DNA from: Mangrovibacterium marinum
Lineage (GTDB): Bacteria > Bacteroidota > Bacteroidia > Bacteroidales > Prolixibacteraceae
Reading direction: 5' to 3'
NCBI RefSeq assembly: GCF_003046625.1
Contig: NZ_QAAD01000018.1
Span: forward strand, 1 to 64,000
Length of the DNA stretch: 64,000 nucleotides
In this document: positions 17,159 to 25,838 of the stretch, piece after piece
Numbering within the stretch: position 1 is the stretch's first letter
How the letters are laid out: each line of letters begins with the position of its first letter
Program-made: the position numbers and the translations under genes
The notes under the pieces: model-generated
What the model was told of the DNA's origin: nothing
Database searches by the model: none
The model's input: only the letters and a program-made list of their open reading frames with translations

Positions 17159-20100
17159 ATGAACCGTTTATTTTTGTCATTTCTGTTTGCCATAGTGGCG
17201 ATTATAAGTCCTGCTCAGAATGAAATTCATTTTGCTCATCTGGGCATGCAGGACGGGTTTACCAACAGCCGGGCCAATACCATTATTCAGGATCGAAAGG
17301 GCTTTATCTGGGTGGGCACCTGGAATGGCTTGAACCGTTACGATGGATATAACTGCATCAACTATCAGCCGGGATTTCACGACTCGGTGTCGGTAGCCAA
17401 CCGCGAGATTGTGGCGCTGATGGAAGGCAAGAATGGCGCGATCTGGATTGGTACCTCCGTTGGGTTGAGCCGGCTAGATCCGGAGACCGGCGTCTTTAAA
17501 AACTACGAATTTCGTAATCGCATACTTTCCCTTTGCGAAGATCCGTCCGGAGCGATTTGGATTGGCACCTGGGGAGGGGGCTTGTACCGCTTAAATCCCG
17601 AAAGCGGCGAGAAGGTTCACTTCCTGGCCGCCGATATTGTGAGCGATGTCATGATTGATAGTCGCGGCATTTTATGGGTGGCCACCTACTATGGTCTGCT
17701 GCGCAAGTCGGCGGAGAACGATTCGTTTGACCGCTTTATACACCAGGCATCGGGCAACTCCATTAGCAATTCGGTTGTTACGCAAATCACCGAGTCGGCC
17801 GATGGCTGCTTGTGGGCAGGTACCTGGGGCGGTGGTCTTGACCGGATAAGGGTACTTGACGAAGGACAGCAGCTGCATTTTACCAACTTCAGCCTCAGTG
17901 CTTCAGGCGATGGGCAGCCAGGCGGAGTGGTCTCCAAGCTTTATTACGACCAGTTTCACAATCTGTGGATTGGTACCTGGAATGATGGCCTGCGCCTGTT
18001 GCGGGCCGATCAGCAGCAGTTGGCGCCGACCGAGGCCCGGATGATTGCTTATCAGGCCGAACTTGAAAATTCCGCCAGCCTCTCATCTGCCAGTATTTCG
18101 GCCCTCTGGGTTGATGCCAGTGGTTTGCTGTGGGTGGGCGGAGCTACTATCGATCGTGCCTCCATTACCGAGCGCGGTGTGGATCGCTATCGCTTGCCTG
18201 CTGAGTCGGGGCAGTTGCCCGGAAATGGCCCCGTGCGTTGCTTTGCCGGGCGTGGTGAGCAGCTGTTTGTTGCTTCAGGCAATACGGTTTTTCAATACCG
18301 GCGCCATCAAAAAGAATACCTGTTTCGAAAAAAATATGGCTCGTTGGGTTATCCCCTGGCAGGGGGCAAGGTTGGCGCCAGCTCGGTGCTGGACCTGGCG
18401 GCCGACTCCGCCGGTTTGTGGATTGGCACCGAAGATGCCGGTTTGATCTTTTATCCATACAACAGCGATGGTCTGCTCGATCCGGCGAAGGCACAGTACT
18501 TCAATCATCAGAGCAGAAGCCCGATTGCGGGGGACAAGGTTTGCAGTATTGTCTTGAGCAAGGCCTATCCCGGAACAATTTGGCTGGGAACCCTTCAGAG
18601 CGGGATCACCAGGCTCCGCAAAACGGGAAAGGGGCAATTTGTCAGTGAAAATTTCAAGGCTGCAAACGGCTCCTTGTCCGACAACAATATCCGCACATTG
18701 TACGAAGACGCGGCCGGAAAACTATGGATTGGCACGCAGGATGGCTTAAACTGTTATGATCCGCAAATCGAGCATTTCGAGTCGTATTTTTATTCAGTTG
18801 AGGATAGCAATTCGTTGAATGATAATGTGATTAATGCGATCTTTGAAGACAGCTCCGGTGGCCTGTGGGTTGGCACCAACTCGGGCTTGAACAAAGCTTT
18901 AATAGCTTCGGATGGGGACGAGAAATCGCCGGTTCAGTTTCGGGGATTTCCCGATAAGGCCTATCTGAGCAACGAAATTGTGACCAACCTTTTTGAGGAT
19001 GGCAGCGGTAATCTGTGGGTGCGTATGTATCGGGGGTTTATAAAGATGAATATGGGCAACGAAGAGGTCGTTGGCCAGTATTTTTCGCGCGATTATGAAA
19101 ATCTGATGTTGGCGCGAAATTCCAGTTTGCAGCTGGCGACCGGCCAGTTTGTGCTCGATGCCCAAAATGGATTCTTAAGCTTTTCACCCGATAGCATCGT
19201 TAAGAATGCCCGTCCGCCGAAGGTTGTTATTACCAGTTTCAAGGTGCTTAACCAGCCGGTTGACGAGAACCGGGAATTGCAAAAGCGAATGGGCATATTG
19301 CAAAGTATCCCTTACACGTCGCAGCTGGAATTGTCGTACCGCGATAAGATGATCACTGCCGAGTTTTCGGCCATGGATTACAAAAATCCCCAAAAGAATG
19401 AATACCAGTACAAGCTGGAAGGTTTTGACAATCAGTGGAATCAGGTAGGTGCTCAAAATACGGCTACCTACACTAACCTGCCGTCCGGGAGCTATACGCT
19501 GCGCGTGAAAGCCAAAAACAGCGATGGCCAGTGGAGCGAACAGGAAGCCGCGCTGGTGTTGCTGGTTTCGCCACCCTGGTGGAAGAGCATCTGGGCTTAC
19601 CTGGTGTACCTGGCAGCAGTTGGCGGCCTGCTCTATTTCTTCAGCAAGTACACCTTTATCCGGGCGCAGGTGAAAAGTGAACTCAAGTTTGAGCAAATGA
19701 GAAACCAGGAGATGGCCCGCCTGAATGAGCTGAAGTCCTTCTTCTTCACCGATATTACCCATGAGCTGAAAACACCTTTGACTTTGATTCTGGGGCCTGC
19801 CCGCGAGCTTACGGCCGACAAAAGTCTGAATGCTTACGCCGCCAAGCAAGCCGAGCTGATTAAAAACAGTGCCTACAAGTTGCTGCGACTGGTCAATCAG
19901 CTGATGGAGTTTCGGAAGATTGAAAAGGGGGTGGATGAAAAACTATATGCCCAACCCTGCAATGTTGATCAGATGCTGAGCGAGGTTTATGCTTTTTTCA
20001 AACCCATGGCCGACTCGCGGCGCATTCATTTTAGTCTGAATGTTGATCCGGAGTCGATTGTGGCTTATGTTGATCCGGATAAGCTTGAGAAAGTTATTTT

Positions 20101-21316
20101 CAACCTGATTTCGAATGCCTTTAAATACTCGAACGACAACAGTAAAATTGTGGTGAGCGCAAGGTTGAGGGCTCCGGAAGGTGAAGTGCTGCAAACGCTG
20201 GTGCTGGAGGTGGAAGACAGCGGAATCGGTATCCCGCCCGAGTATCTGGACAAGATCTTCGAGCGCTTCTATCAGGTGCACCAGCGGCGCACGCAAAGTA
20301 CGGGCGGTATTGGTTTGTTCCTGGCCAAAGCGCTGGTTGAGCAGCATGGCGGTACCATCAGCGTTGCTAGTGAACCCGGCAAAGGGAGTTGTTTCAGGGT
20401 TGAAATCCCGGTTAATCCGGAATTGCTGGCCAATGCCTTGCAGCATGAGACGATCAACAGCTTGCCGGCTGATGCAGAGGAGGAGACGGCCGGGGAATCT
20501 GTAAGCCTTTCGCTATCAGCCAAAGCGGCAGCGGGCAAACAACTGATTTTGGTGATTGAAGATGATGCCGACCTGAACGACTTTTTAGCAACGGGCCTGG
20601 CTGCCGACTACCGGGTAATCACCGCTTTTAACGGAAAAGAAGGATTGGAGAAAGCGCGCGAACAGCTGCCCGATCTCATTTTGTCCGACATCATGATGCC
20701 CGAAATGGATGGATTTGAGTTCTGCCAAATTGCCCGGCAGGATATTAACCTGTCGCACATACCGCTGGTTTTCCTGACGGCCAAGACCATGCAGGACGAT
20801 GAAATAAAGGGCTTGAAGCTGGGGGCTGTCGATTACATTTATAAGCCCTTCAACCTGGTTTCGCTCAAGTTGAAGATCAACAACATCCTTTCAGCCCAAA
20901 AGCAACTGCAGGATCGCTTGCGGACCGAGCAGATTCTGGAGCCCGAAACGGAGGAATTATCATCGCTGGATGAAATCTTTTTGAAGGATGCCGTTGAAGC
21001 GATCCAGCAAAATCTGGACGATCCGAATTTTGATGTTGAGGCGTTTAGCCAGGCCCTGAAGATGAGCTCCAACCAGCTGTACCGGAAAATCAAGGCGCTG
21101 ACCGGTCAAACGGCCAAAGAGTTCATCCGCACGCAGCGGCTAAAAACGGCCGCCGGCCTGTTGGTGCAGAAAAAACGGAATATCTCCGAAATTATTTACA
21201 TGGTTGGTTTCTCCAGTCCCTCGTATTTTACGCGCTGCTTTAAGGAGTTTTATGGGTGTACCCCGCGGGAGTATATGGAAAAAGGCCTTCCCGTGGATGT
21301 TGGCGACAAGTCGTAA
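17159..21316 (+). CDS. Hybrid two-component system sensor/regulator (HTCS)
   Basis: 1385 residues. Signal peptide 1-19; periplasmic sensor of repeated Reg_prop blades (IWIGTxxGL pattern, about 30-690) forming two beta-propellers; Y_Y_Y domain (about 700-810, YQYKLEGFDNQWNQVG); one transmembrane helix (about 825-845); histidine kinase with H868 in DITHELKTP and an ATPase domain (DSGIGIPPEYLDKIFERFYQ, GGIGLFLAKALVEQHGG); receiver domain with D1177 in LSDIMMPEMDGFEF; and a C-terminal AraC-type HTH (about 1275-1375, ending with SSPSYFTRCFKEFYGCTPREYM). All catalytic residues expected for phosphorelay are present. HTCS proteins sense a PUL-derived oligosaccharide in the periplasm and activate the locus. 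Divergent from GH16 and followed by the GH43-like gene 181 bp downstream. Confidence 0.97.
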   Translation: MNRLFLSFLFAIVAIISPAQNEIHFAHLGMQDGFTNSRANTIIQDRKGFIWVGTWNGLNRYDGYNCINYQPGFHDSVSVANREIVALMEGKNGAIWIGTSVGLSRLDPETGVFKNYEFRNRILSLCEDPSGAIWIGTWGGGLYRLNPESGEKVHFLAADIVSDVMIDSRGILWVATYYGLLRKSAENDSFDRFIHQASGNSISNSVVTQITESADGCLWAGTWGGGLDRIRVLDEGQQLHFTNFSLSASGDGQPGGVVSKLYYDQFHNLWIGTWNDGLRLLRADQQQLAPTEARMIAYQAELENSASLSSASISALWVDASGLLWVGGATIDRASITERGVDRYRLPAESGQLPGNGPVRCFAGRGEQLFVASGNTVFQYRRHQKEYLFRKKYGSLGYPLAGGKVGASSVLDLAADSAGLWIGTEDAGLIFYPYNSDGLLDPAKAQYFNHQSRSPIAGDKVCSIVLSKAYPGTIWLGTLQSGITRLRKTGKGQFVSENFKAANGSLSDNNIRTLYEDAAGKLWIGTQDGLNCYDPQIEHFESYFYSVEDSNSLNDNVINAIFEDSSGGLWVGTNSGLNKALIASDGDEKSPVQFRGFPDKAYLSNEIVTNLFEDGSGNLWVRMYRGFIKMNMGNEEVVGQYFSRDYENLMLARNSSLQLATGQFVLDAQNGFLSFSPDSIVKNARPPKVVITSFKVLNQPVDENRELQKRMGILQSIPYTSQLELSYRDKMITAEFSAMDYKNPQKNEYQYKLEGFDNQWNQVGAQNTATYTNLPSGSYTLRVKAKNSDGQWSEQEAALVLLVSPPWWKSIWAYLVYLAAVGGLLYFFSKYTFIRAQVKSELKFEQMRNQEMARLNELKSFFFTDITHELKTPLTLILGPARELTADKSLNAYAAKQAELIKNSAYKLLRLVNQLMEFRKIEKGVDEKLYAQPCNVDQMLSEVYAFFKPMADSRRIHFSLNVDPESIVAYVDPDKLEKVIFNLISNAFKYSNDNSKIVVSARLRAPEGEVLQTLVLEVEDSGIGIPPEYLDKIFERFYQVHQRRTQSTGGIGLFLAKALVEQHGGTISVASEPGKGSCFRVEIPVNPELLANALQHETINSLPADAEEETAGESVSLSLSAKAAAGKQLILVIEDDADLNDFLATGLAADYRVITAFNGKEGLEKAREQLPDLILSDIMMPEMDGFEFCQIARQDINLSHIPLVFLTAKTMQDDEIKGLKLGAVDYIYKPFNLVSLKLKINNILSAQKQLQDRLRTEQILEPETEELSSLDEIFLKDAVEAIQQNLDDPNFDVEAFSQALKMSSNQLYRKIKALTGQTAKEFIRTQRLKTAAGLLVQKKRNISEIIYMVGFSSPSYFTRCFKEFYGCTPREYMEKGLPVDVGDKS

Positions 21317-21437
21317 GCTAAGTGCTTTACCGGGTGTTGAATGAGGGCTTTGTGCCTGGTGGGCGGATTATGCCCCGAAGTTCGATTTTGTACCATTAAC
21401 TTTTAAATTTCTGCCAGCAATCGCGCCGGCAGCAGCG

Positions 21438-21445
21438 TATGTTTG
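21438..21445 (+). promoter_or_regulatory. Candidate -7 element before the GH43-like gene
   Basis: TATGTTTG matches the Bacteroidota TAnnTTTG -7 consensus and lies 52 bp upstream of the lipoprotein ATG. No good TTTG -33 element is seen 19-20 bp before it, so it may need an activator, which would fit control by the upstream HTCS. Tentative. Confidence 0.4.
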
Positions 21446-21497
21446 GGCTCCAATAAATGGAAATACGATTCGACAACCGATTAATTTCAACTCAAGC

Positions 21498-22664
21498 ATG
21501 AAGCGAAAACAAGGATTAACAGGATTTTTGCATTTTTTAGGGGCTGTTGCAGCAGCTGTATTGCTGGGCAGCTGTTCGCCGGGAACGGCTAAGCAGGCTA
21601 AAAACACCGGTTTTAAACCCGGCGAGCTGTGGCTCGATACCGACAGTGTACACATCAACGCCCATGGTGGCGGTATTTTATTCTTCAACAATACTTATTA
21701 CTGGTTTGGCGAGTTTAAAACTGCCGGCGTGGCAGGTAATACCGCCCAGTTTGGGGTGAGCTGTTATTCGTCAACCGACCTGTACAACTGGCAAAACGAA
21801 GGCATTGCCCTGGAGGTTTCCGACCAGCCGGGATCGGATATTGAAAAAGGCTGCGTGATTGAACGCCCCAAAGTGATTTACAACCAGCAGACCGGCAAGT
21901 TTGTGCTATGGTTTCACCTTGAGTTAAAAGGGCAGGGCTATGCTGCGGCACGAACGGCTGTGGCTGTTGCCGATCGGGTGACAGGCCCCTACACTTTTGT
22001 GAAATCTTTACGCCCCAATCAGGGACAGTGGCCGCTTGGCTATCCGGATGAGCTGAAAACGAAGAAATATGCCGACAAGCTGGAATGGTGGACGCCCGAG
22101 TGGTACCAGGCCATCGATGAAGGTTTGTTTCTGCAGCGTGATCTGGAGGGCGGACAGATGTCGCGCGATATGCAGTTGTTTGTCGATGACGACTGCAAAG
22201 CTTACCATATTCACTCATCGGAAGATAACCTGACCCTGCACATCTCGGAGCTGACGGACGACTACCAGGGCTTCACCGGGAAATACAGCCGCATCTTTCC
22301 GGCGGGGCACAACGAAGCACCGGCGCTTTTCAAACACAACGGAACCTACTATCTGATGGCCTCGGGATGTACCGGCTGGGAGCCCAACGCGGCACGTCTG
22401 TTCCGCGCCAGCTCGATTTGGGGCCCCTGGGAAGCGCTCGGAAATCCCTGTGTTGGCGCTGATGCCGGGCTAACCTTTCATTCGCAAAGCACTTACATTG
22501 TGCCGGTACAAGGCAAAAAAGATGCGTTCATCTACATGGGCGACCGCTGGACACCGAAAAATCCGATTGATGGACGTTATATCTGGCTGCCCATTCAATT
22601 TGAAAACGACCTTCCTGTTATTCGCTGGCACGACGCGTGGGATTTGTCGGTCTTCATCGATTAA
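21498..22664 (+). CDS. GH43-like lipoprotein, exo-beta-1,3-galactanase type
   Basis: 388 residues; lipoprotein signal with LLGSC and Cys26. Five-bladed beta-propeller of the GH43 clan from about 45 to 388. The opening INAHGGGILFFNNTYYWFGE is characteristic of the subfamilies around GH43_24/GH43_34, whose studied members are exo-beta-1,3-galactanases acting on type II arabinogalactan. ERPKVIYN (about 123-130) and NEAPALFKHNGTYYLMASG (about 272-290) match the propeller blades that carry the acid catalyst region. The canonical Asp base near the N-terminus of GH43 is not obvious, as in the galactanase subgroup. Immediately downstream of the HTCS on the same strand. Subfamily assignment is from motif recognition only. 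Confidence 0.82.
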   Translation: MKRKQGLTGFLHFLGAVAAAVLLGSCSPGTAKQAKNTGFKPGELWLDTDSVHINAHGGGILFFNNTYYWFGEFKTAGVAGNTAQFGVSCYSSTDLYNWQNEGIALEVSDQPGSDIEKGCVIERPKVIYNQQTGKFVLWFHLELKGQGYAAARTAVAVADRVTGPYTFVKSLRPNQGQWPLGYPDELKTKKYADKLEWWTPEWYQAIDEGLFLQRDLEGGQMSRDMQLFVDDDCKAYHIHSSEDNLTLHISELTDDYQGFTGKYSRIFPAGHNEAPALFKHNGTYYLMASGCTGWEPNAARLFRASSIWGPWEALGNPCVGADAGLTFHSQSTYIVPVQGKKDAFIYMGDRWTPKNPIDGRYIWLPIQFENDLPVIRWHDAWDLSVFID

Positions 22665-22818
22665 TGGCGGAGGTTTCTGTTAATTGAGAACGGTTCTAAA
22701 TTGAGGGCTCTACGCGAACGGCCCGATTGTTTTGTGGACGGCCGGTTTTTCAGGCTTCCGAATTTCGAGTATCTTGTAACGCCAAATACGACTAACTCAA
22801 TTACAAAAAGAATAAGCA

Positions 22819-23709
22819 ATGAAAAAAACGATTTTATCCATTCTAAGCCTTCTGCTGCTGGTTGTATGCGCAAAGGCGCAAAATGCCGATGTTTTAAAAA
22901 GTGACGCGATCAGCGCCGAATCGCAGGAACAGTATGCCGATGCAGCCCGGTTGTTTGAAGAAGCCCATGCTGCCTATCAGGCGCAAGATATGTTGGATAC
23001 GGCTTGCGTCTATCGGGCCGGGATGAACTATGCCAAGCTGGATCAGTACGATAAGGCGAAGCCGCTGCTGGAAGAAGCACTGGCCCTGAATTACAACTAC
23101 GGGCGCACGGCTCGTTTGCTGGCTGATACTTATTATGGGTTGAAGGATCCGGTGAAGGCCGAAAAAATACTGCTTGCGGGAAAAGAAAAACTGCCCGAAG
23201 AAGCGATCGAGTTCGACAAAAAGCTGGCTTATCTGTATTTCAATACGGCGCAGTACGCCAAGGCGGTGGAAAGTTTTAAGACGGTTAACGAGGCTGTTCC
23301 CGGAAAGAAAAACTACCAGTATTTGTATGGTTTCAGCCTGGAGCGCACTCAAAAATACGACGAGGCAATCGCCGTTTTTCAGGCTATGCAGGAGCAGTTT
23401 CCCGGCGATAAACGTTCGAAAAAGATGCTGGGCGTAACCATGTTCGAAAAGACTGATGCTGCCAACGAAGCGGAAGTTGCCCGTTACGAGGCTGCTAAAA
23501 AAGCCAACAAGGCCAACCTGGAATCTTATGTGGGCACCCGCGAACGCCTGGAGCAAATTAATAAAGGCTACGAATCGGCCCGGGTGATACTGGAAGAGTC
23601 GCTGCAGGAATATCCGAAGGATCAACTGTTAATCGGGTCGCTTTATAAGTTGTATAAGAAGCAATTTAAAGAAGATAAAGCCGAGCAGATGAAGAAGCGG
23701 ATGAACTAG
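22819..23709 (+). CDS. Secreted TPR-repeat protein
   Basis: 296 residues with a clear signal peptide (MKKTILSILSLLLLVVCAKAQ). The rest is helical tetratricopeptide repeats (for example about 35-70, 70-105, 140-175 and 240-290), with consensus residues such as YADAARLFEEAHAAY and YAKAVESFKTVNEAVPG. No enzymatic domain. Exported TPR proteins of this type in Bacteroidota usually act as scaffolds, but no partner can be named here. It is 154 bp after the GH43-like gene and is followed by a hairpin terminator, so it may be an independent unit or the end of the plus-strand transcript. Confidence 0.85.
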   Translation: MKKTILSILSLLLLVVCAKAQNADVLKSDAISAESQEQYADAARLFEEAHAAYQAQDMLDTACVYRAGMNYAKLDQYDKAKPLLEEALALNYNYGRTARLLADTYYGLKDPVKAEKILLAGKEKLPEEAIEFDKKLAYLYFNTAQYAKAVESFKTVNEAVPGKKNYQYLYGFSLERTQKYDEAIAVFQAMQEQFPGDKRSKKMLGVTMFEKTDAANEAEVARYEAAKKANKANLESYVGTRERLEQINKGYESARVILEESLQEYPKDQLLIGSLYKLYKKQFKEDKAEQMKKRMN

Positions 23710-23732
23710 GGGGCATGCGCTTATGAACAGAC

Positions 23733-23769
23733 AAGAGGCTGTTTAACCAATGGGTTGAGCAGCCTTTTG
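23733..23769 (+). terminator. Rho-independent terminator after the TPR gene
   Basis: An imperfect hairpin with arms AGGCTG...AACC and GGTT...CAGCCT followed by TTTTG. It begins 24 bp beyond the stop codon of the TPR protein gene and before the small Cys-rich gene. Confidence 0.7.
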
Positions 23770-23830
23770 TGTGTCGGGCTGTGAACTGAAGCTGTTGCCG
23801 GCTGTTTAGCAGTTCAGAAAAGAACAGATT

Positions 23831-24016
23831 ATGAATAATTACGAAGCACAAACCTGTGAATCCTGCGGAAACGATGTTCATTGTCACGGCGACCTGAACT
23901 GCGAGTGCGCCGATCTGCTGATTCCCGAGCATGTTCAGGATCTTATCGGTGCAAGCTATGACCGTTGCCTCTGCCGGAAATGTATCCTCAAGTTAATGGC
24001 CGAAAGGAGGGAATAG
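23831..24016 (+). CDS. Small cysteine-rich CWC-family-like protein
   Basis: 61 residues, acidic, with seven or more Cys arranged CxxC (residues 9-12), C18, CxC (24-26) and CxCxxC near the C-terminus (RCLCRKCILKLM). The arrangement resembles the cysteine_rich_CWC family, small presumed metal-binding proteins of unknown function. The ATG lies after the TPR terminator; a weak GAAAAGAACAG segment precedes it. It appears to be monocistronic. Coding status is supported by the spaced Cys and by lack of alternative frames; function is not known. Confidence 0.72.
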   Translation: MNNYEAQTCESCGNDVHCHGDLNCECADLLIPEHVQDLIGASYDRCLCRKCILKLMAERRE

Positions 24017-24084
24017 CCTCAAGCCACAAGCTCCAAGTACCTCAGTTGTTGATCGACGATTAGTGAATTCTAATCCATTAGTGC

Positions 24085-24740
24085 ATAGGTCTATGAGTCC
24101 AGTGGTCAGTCGTGAGTCGTGAGTATTGAGTCTTGAGACAAGATAGCCAGGAGCACAGCAAGGGGGTTAGCAGCCTGAAAGGCTGAGCATCCGTCATCTC
24201 TGCGGAACTCAGCGTCTTCTTTGAGTTCTTTGCGGTTAAAATACGAAAACGCGGAGGACGCGGAGAAGACGCAGAGAAATCCCCCGGCGGGGTGAAGTGT
24301 GAGGCTTGAAGTGTGAGGCTTGAAGCTTGAGTTGCCAGTCCTTGTTGGTTCTCCCTTTAGGGAGTCAGAGGGTAAAAACAAGGACGGGCGATTTGTTACT
24401 GGTTACTGGTTGCTGGTTGCTGGTTGCTGGTTGCTGGTTACTGGTTGCTGGTTGCTGGTTGCTGGTTGCTGGTTGCTGGTTACTGGTTACTGGTTACTGG
24501 TTACTGGTTCATCTGGCATTCAATCCTTCAATCCTTCAATCCCTCAATCAGTCCTTCAGTCCATCAATCCTTCAATTTGTCCATCAATCCAGCCATCCAG
24601 TAATCTGAATATCCAGTGATCCGTCAACTGCGATTTCTTCCAATCGTCAATGGTAAATCGTTAAATTGTAAATTATCACTGGCTGCGACTTCTTCAATCC
24701 TTCAATCTGCGACAGCGACTGATCACTGTTGCCTTCCTGC
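24085..24740 (+). repeat. Composite intergenic repeat, copy D (most complete, 16 heptads)
   Basis: Plus-strand orientation; occupies nearly all of the gap between two convergent genes. Modules in order: CCAGTGGTCAG and GTCNTGA heptads (about 24090-24137), the segment with hairpin CAGCCTGAAAGGCTG (about 24139-24206), the CGCGGAGGACGCGG segment (about 24240-24300), GAGGCTTGAA-type heptads, the hairpin core (24338-24385, one extra A), the linker CGATTTGTT, sixteen ACTGGTT/GCTGGTT heptads (24398-24509), CATC[T]GGCATTCA, TCAATCCT octads (about 24520-24625), and the AATCGTCAATGG...GTAAATTATCACTGG module (about 24636-24685). No gene is supported. Confidence 0.9.
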
Positions 24741-24743
24741 TTT

Positions 24744-25541
24744 TTACTTTTGCCTTTTACTGCGCTTTCCGTAGGCATACCAGTACAAAGTACCCACGAA
24801 GAAAGCTCCGCCCACAATATTGCCCAATGTGGCACCAATCAGGTTGTGGAAAACAAAATCGGACCAGCTAACGCTTGAACCTTCGAAAATAGCCAGCGGA
24901 ATGAAAAACATGTTGGCAATGGAGTGCTCATAGCCCAAGGCCACGAAAGTCATCACCGGCCACCAGATGCCGAGGATCTTACCGGTGGTGTGTTGGGCCG
25001 ACATGCCCATCCACATGGCCAGGCAGACCAGCCAGTTGGCACCAATGCCCTTCAAAAAGGTTTTGTAGAAGGGATTCGACGTTTTACTTTCTGCAATATT
25101 CAGTACCGTTTGATGCCAGGGATCGTGACTGACCAGATCGGTGAGGTGCACCAAAAAGTAAGCAATAACCAGCGAGCCGATCAAGTTGCCGAAGTACACC
25201 AGCATCCAGTTGCGCAGCGGGGCGATCCAGCTTTGTTTGCCGCTGAGCACGTTGGGCATAAAATAAGCATTGTTGCCGGTAAACAGTTCCGCGCCGGCCA
25301 TCACCACCATCATCAGTCCAACGGGGAAAGTAGCGCCGAAAATGAATTTTGCCAAACCCGGGTTGCTTGCTGCGATTTCGGGAATACCTCCGCCGACAAT
25401 AATGGAAAGCAGTCCGCCGAAGGCAATGTAGGCCCCGGCGAGGAAGCTCAATACCAATATTTTTTTGACATTGTAATTGTCTTTTACGATTGCCGTTTCG
25501 CCGGCAATTTCGAGTATCCGTGGTGGTGTGTTTAAGCTCAT
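24744..25541 (-). CDS. focA: Formate/nitrite transporter family channel (FocA-like)
   Basis: 265 residues with six predicted transmembrane helices (about 30-55, 70-95, 110-135, 165-190, 195-220, 235-258). Matches the FNT family: GAYIAFGGLLSIIVGGG, the MAGAELFTGN motif with the conserved Asn, GNLIGSLV, and NWLVCLAMWM with a following GALxLGYEHSIANMF-like stretch containing the pore His (YEHSIANM). FNT channels pass formate or related monocarboxylates across the inner membrane. The gene lies downstream of pflA/pflB on the same strand, which supports formate as substrate. Separated from pflA by about 300 bp containing a palindromic ACCACAGAG-type repeat. Confidence 0.93.
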   Translation of the reverse strand: MSLNTPPRILEIAGETAIVKDNYNVKKILVLSFLAGAYIAFGGLLSIIVGGGIPEIAASNPGLAKFIFGATFPVGLMMVVMAGAELFTGNNAYFMPNVLSGKQSWIAPLRNWMLVYFGNLIGSLVIAYFLVHLTDLVSHDPWHQTVLNIAESKTSNPFYKTFLKGIGANWLVCLAMWMGMSAQHTTGKILGIWWPVMTFVALGYEHSIANMFFIPLAIFEGSSVSWSDFVFHNLIGATLGNIVGGAFFVGTLYWYAYGKRSKRQK

Positions 25542-25622
25542 CGTTTAGAAATTAGATTTTAGACAAAAGACGATCAGACAATTGTACATCAATGTCATTT
25601 CGCTAAACATTTGAAAAGAACG

Positions 25623-25728
25623 CTGTGTAACTCTGTGATTTCCGTTGTGTCACTCTGTGGTGAAAAATACAAAGACAAACGATTCAACCATAGAGATCCA
25701 CGGAGTCTTTACACGGAGTTGCACAGAG
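25623..25728. repeat. Imperfect inverted repeat of the ACCACAGAG type
   Basis: Left arm 25623-25661 and right arm 25687-25728 pair imperfectly over about 38 bp; the arm ends are CTGTGTAACTCTGTG and GGAGTTGCACAG with ACTCTGTGGT/ACCATAGAG at the inner ends. It sits between focA and pflA. The same kind of sequence (ACCACAGAGGACACAGAGG) occurs next to the composite repeats at the window start, at about 44989 and at about 57945. Such sequences are common in environmental bacterial genomes. No gene in 25542-25838. Confidence 0.7.
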
Positions 25729-25838
25729 ACAACAACGATTTTATAAAGTCATTTTCTTTAACTCAACGGCATAGCATAACAAGTAGTCAATGCCGTCATT
25801 TTTCTTGATCAAATTATCATGCTTTTCAATTAGCGTTG

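Noticed and set aside
24398-24509. CRISPR array
   Set aside because: Units are 7 bp in direct tandem with no spacers and no cas genes nearby.
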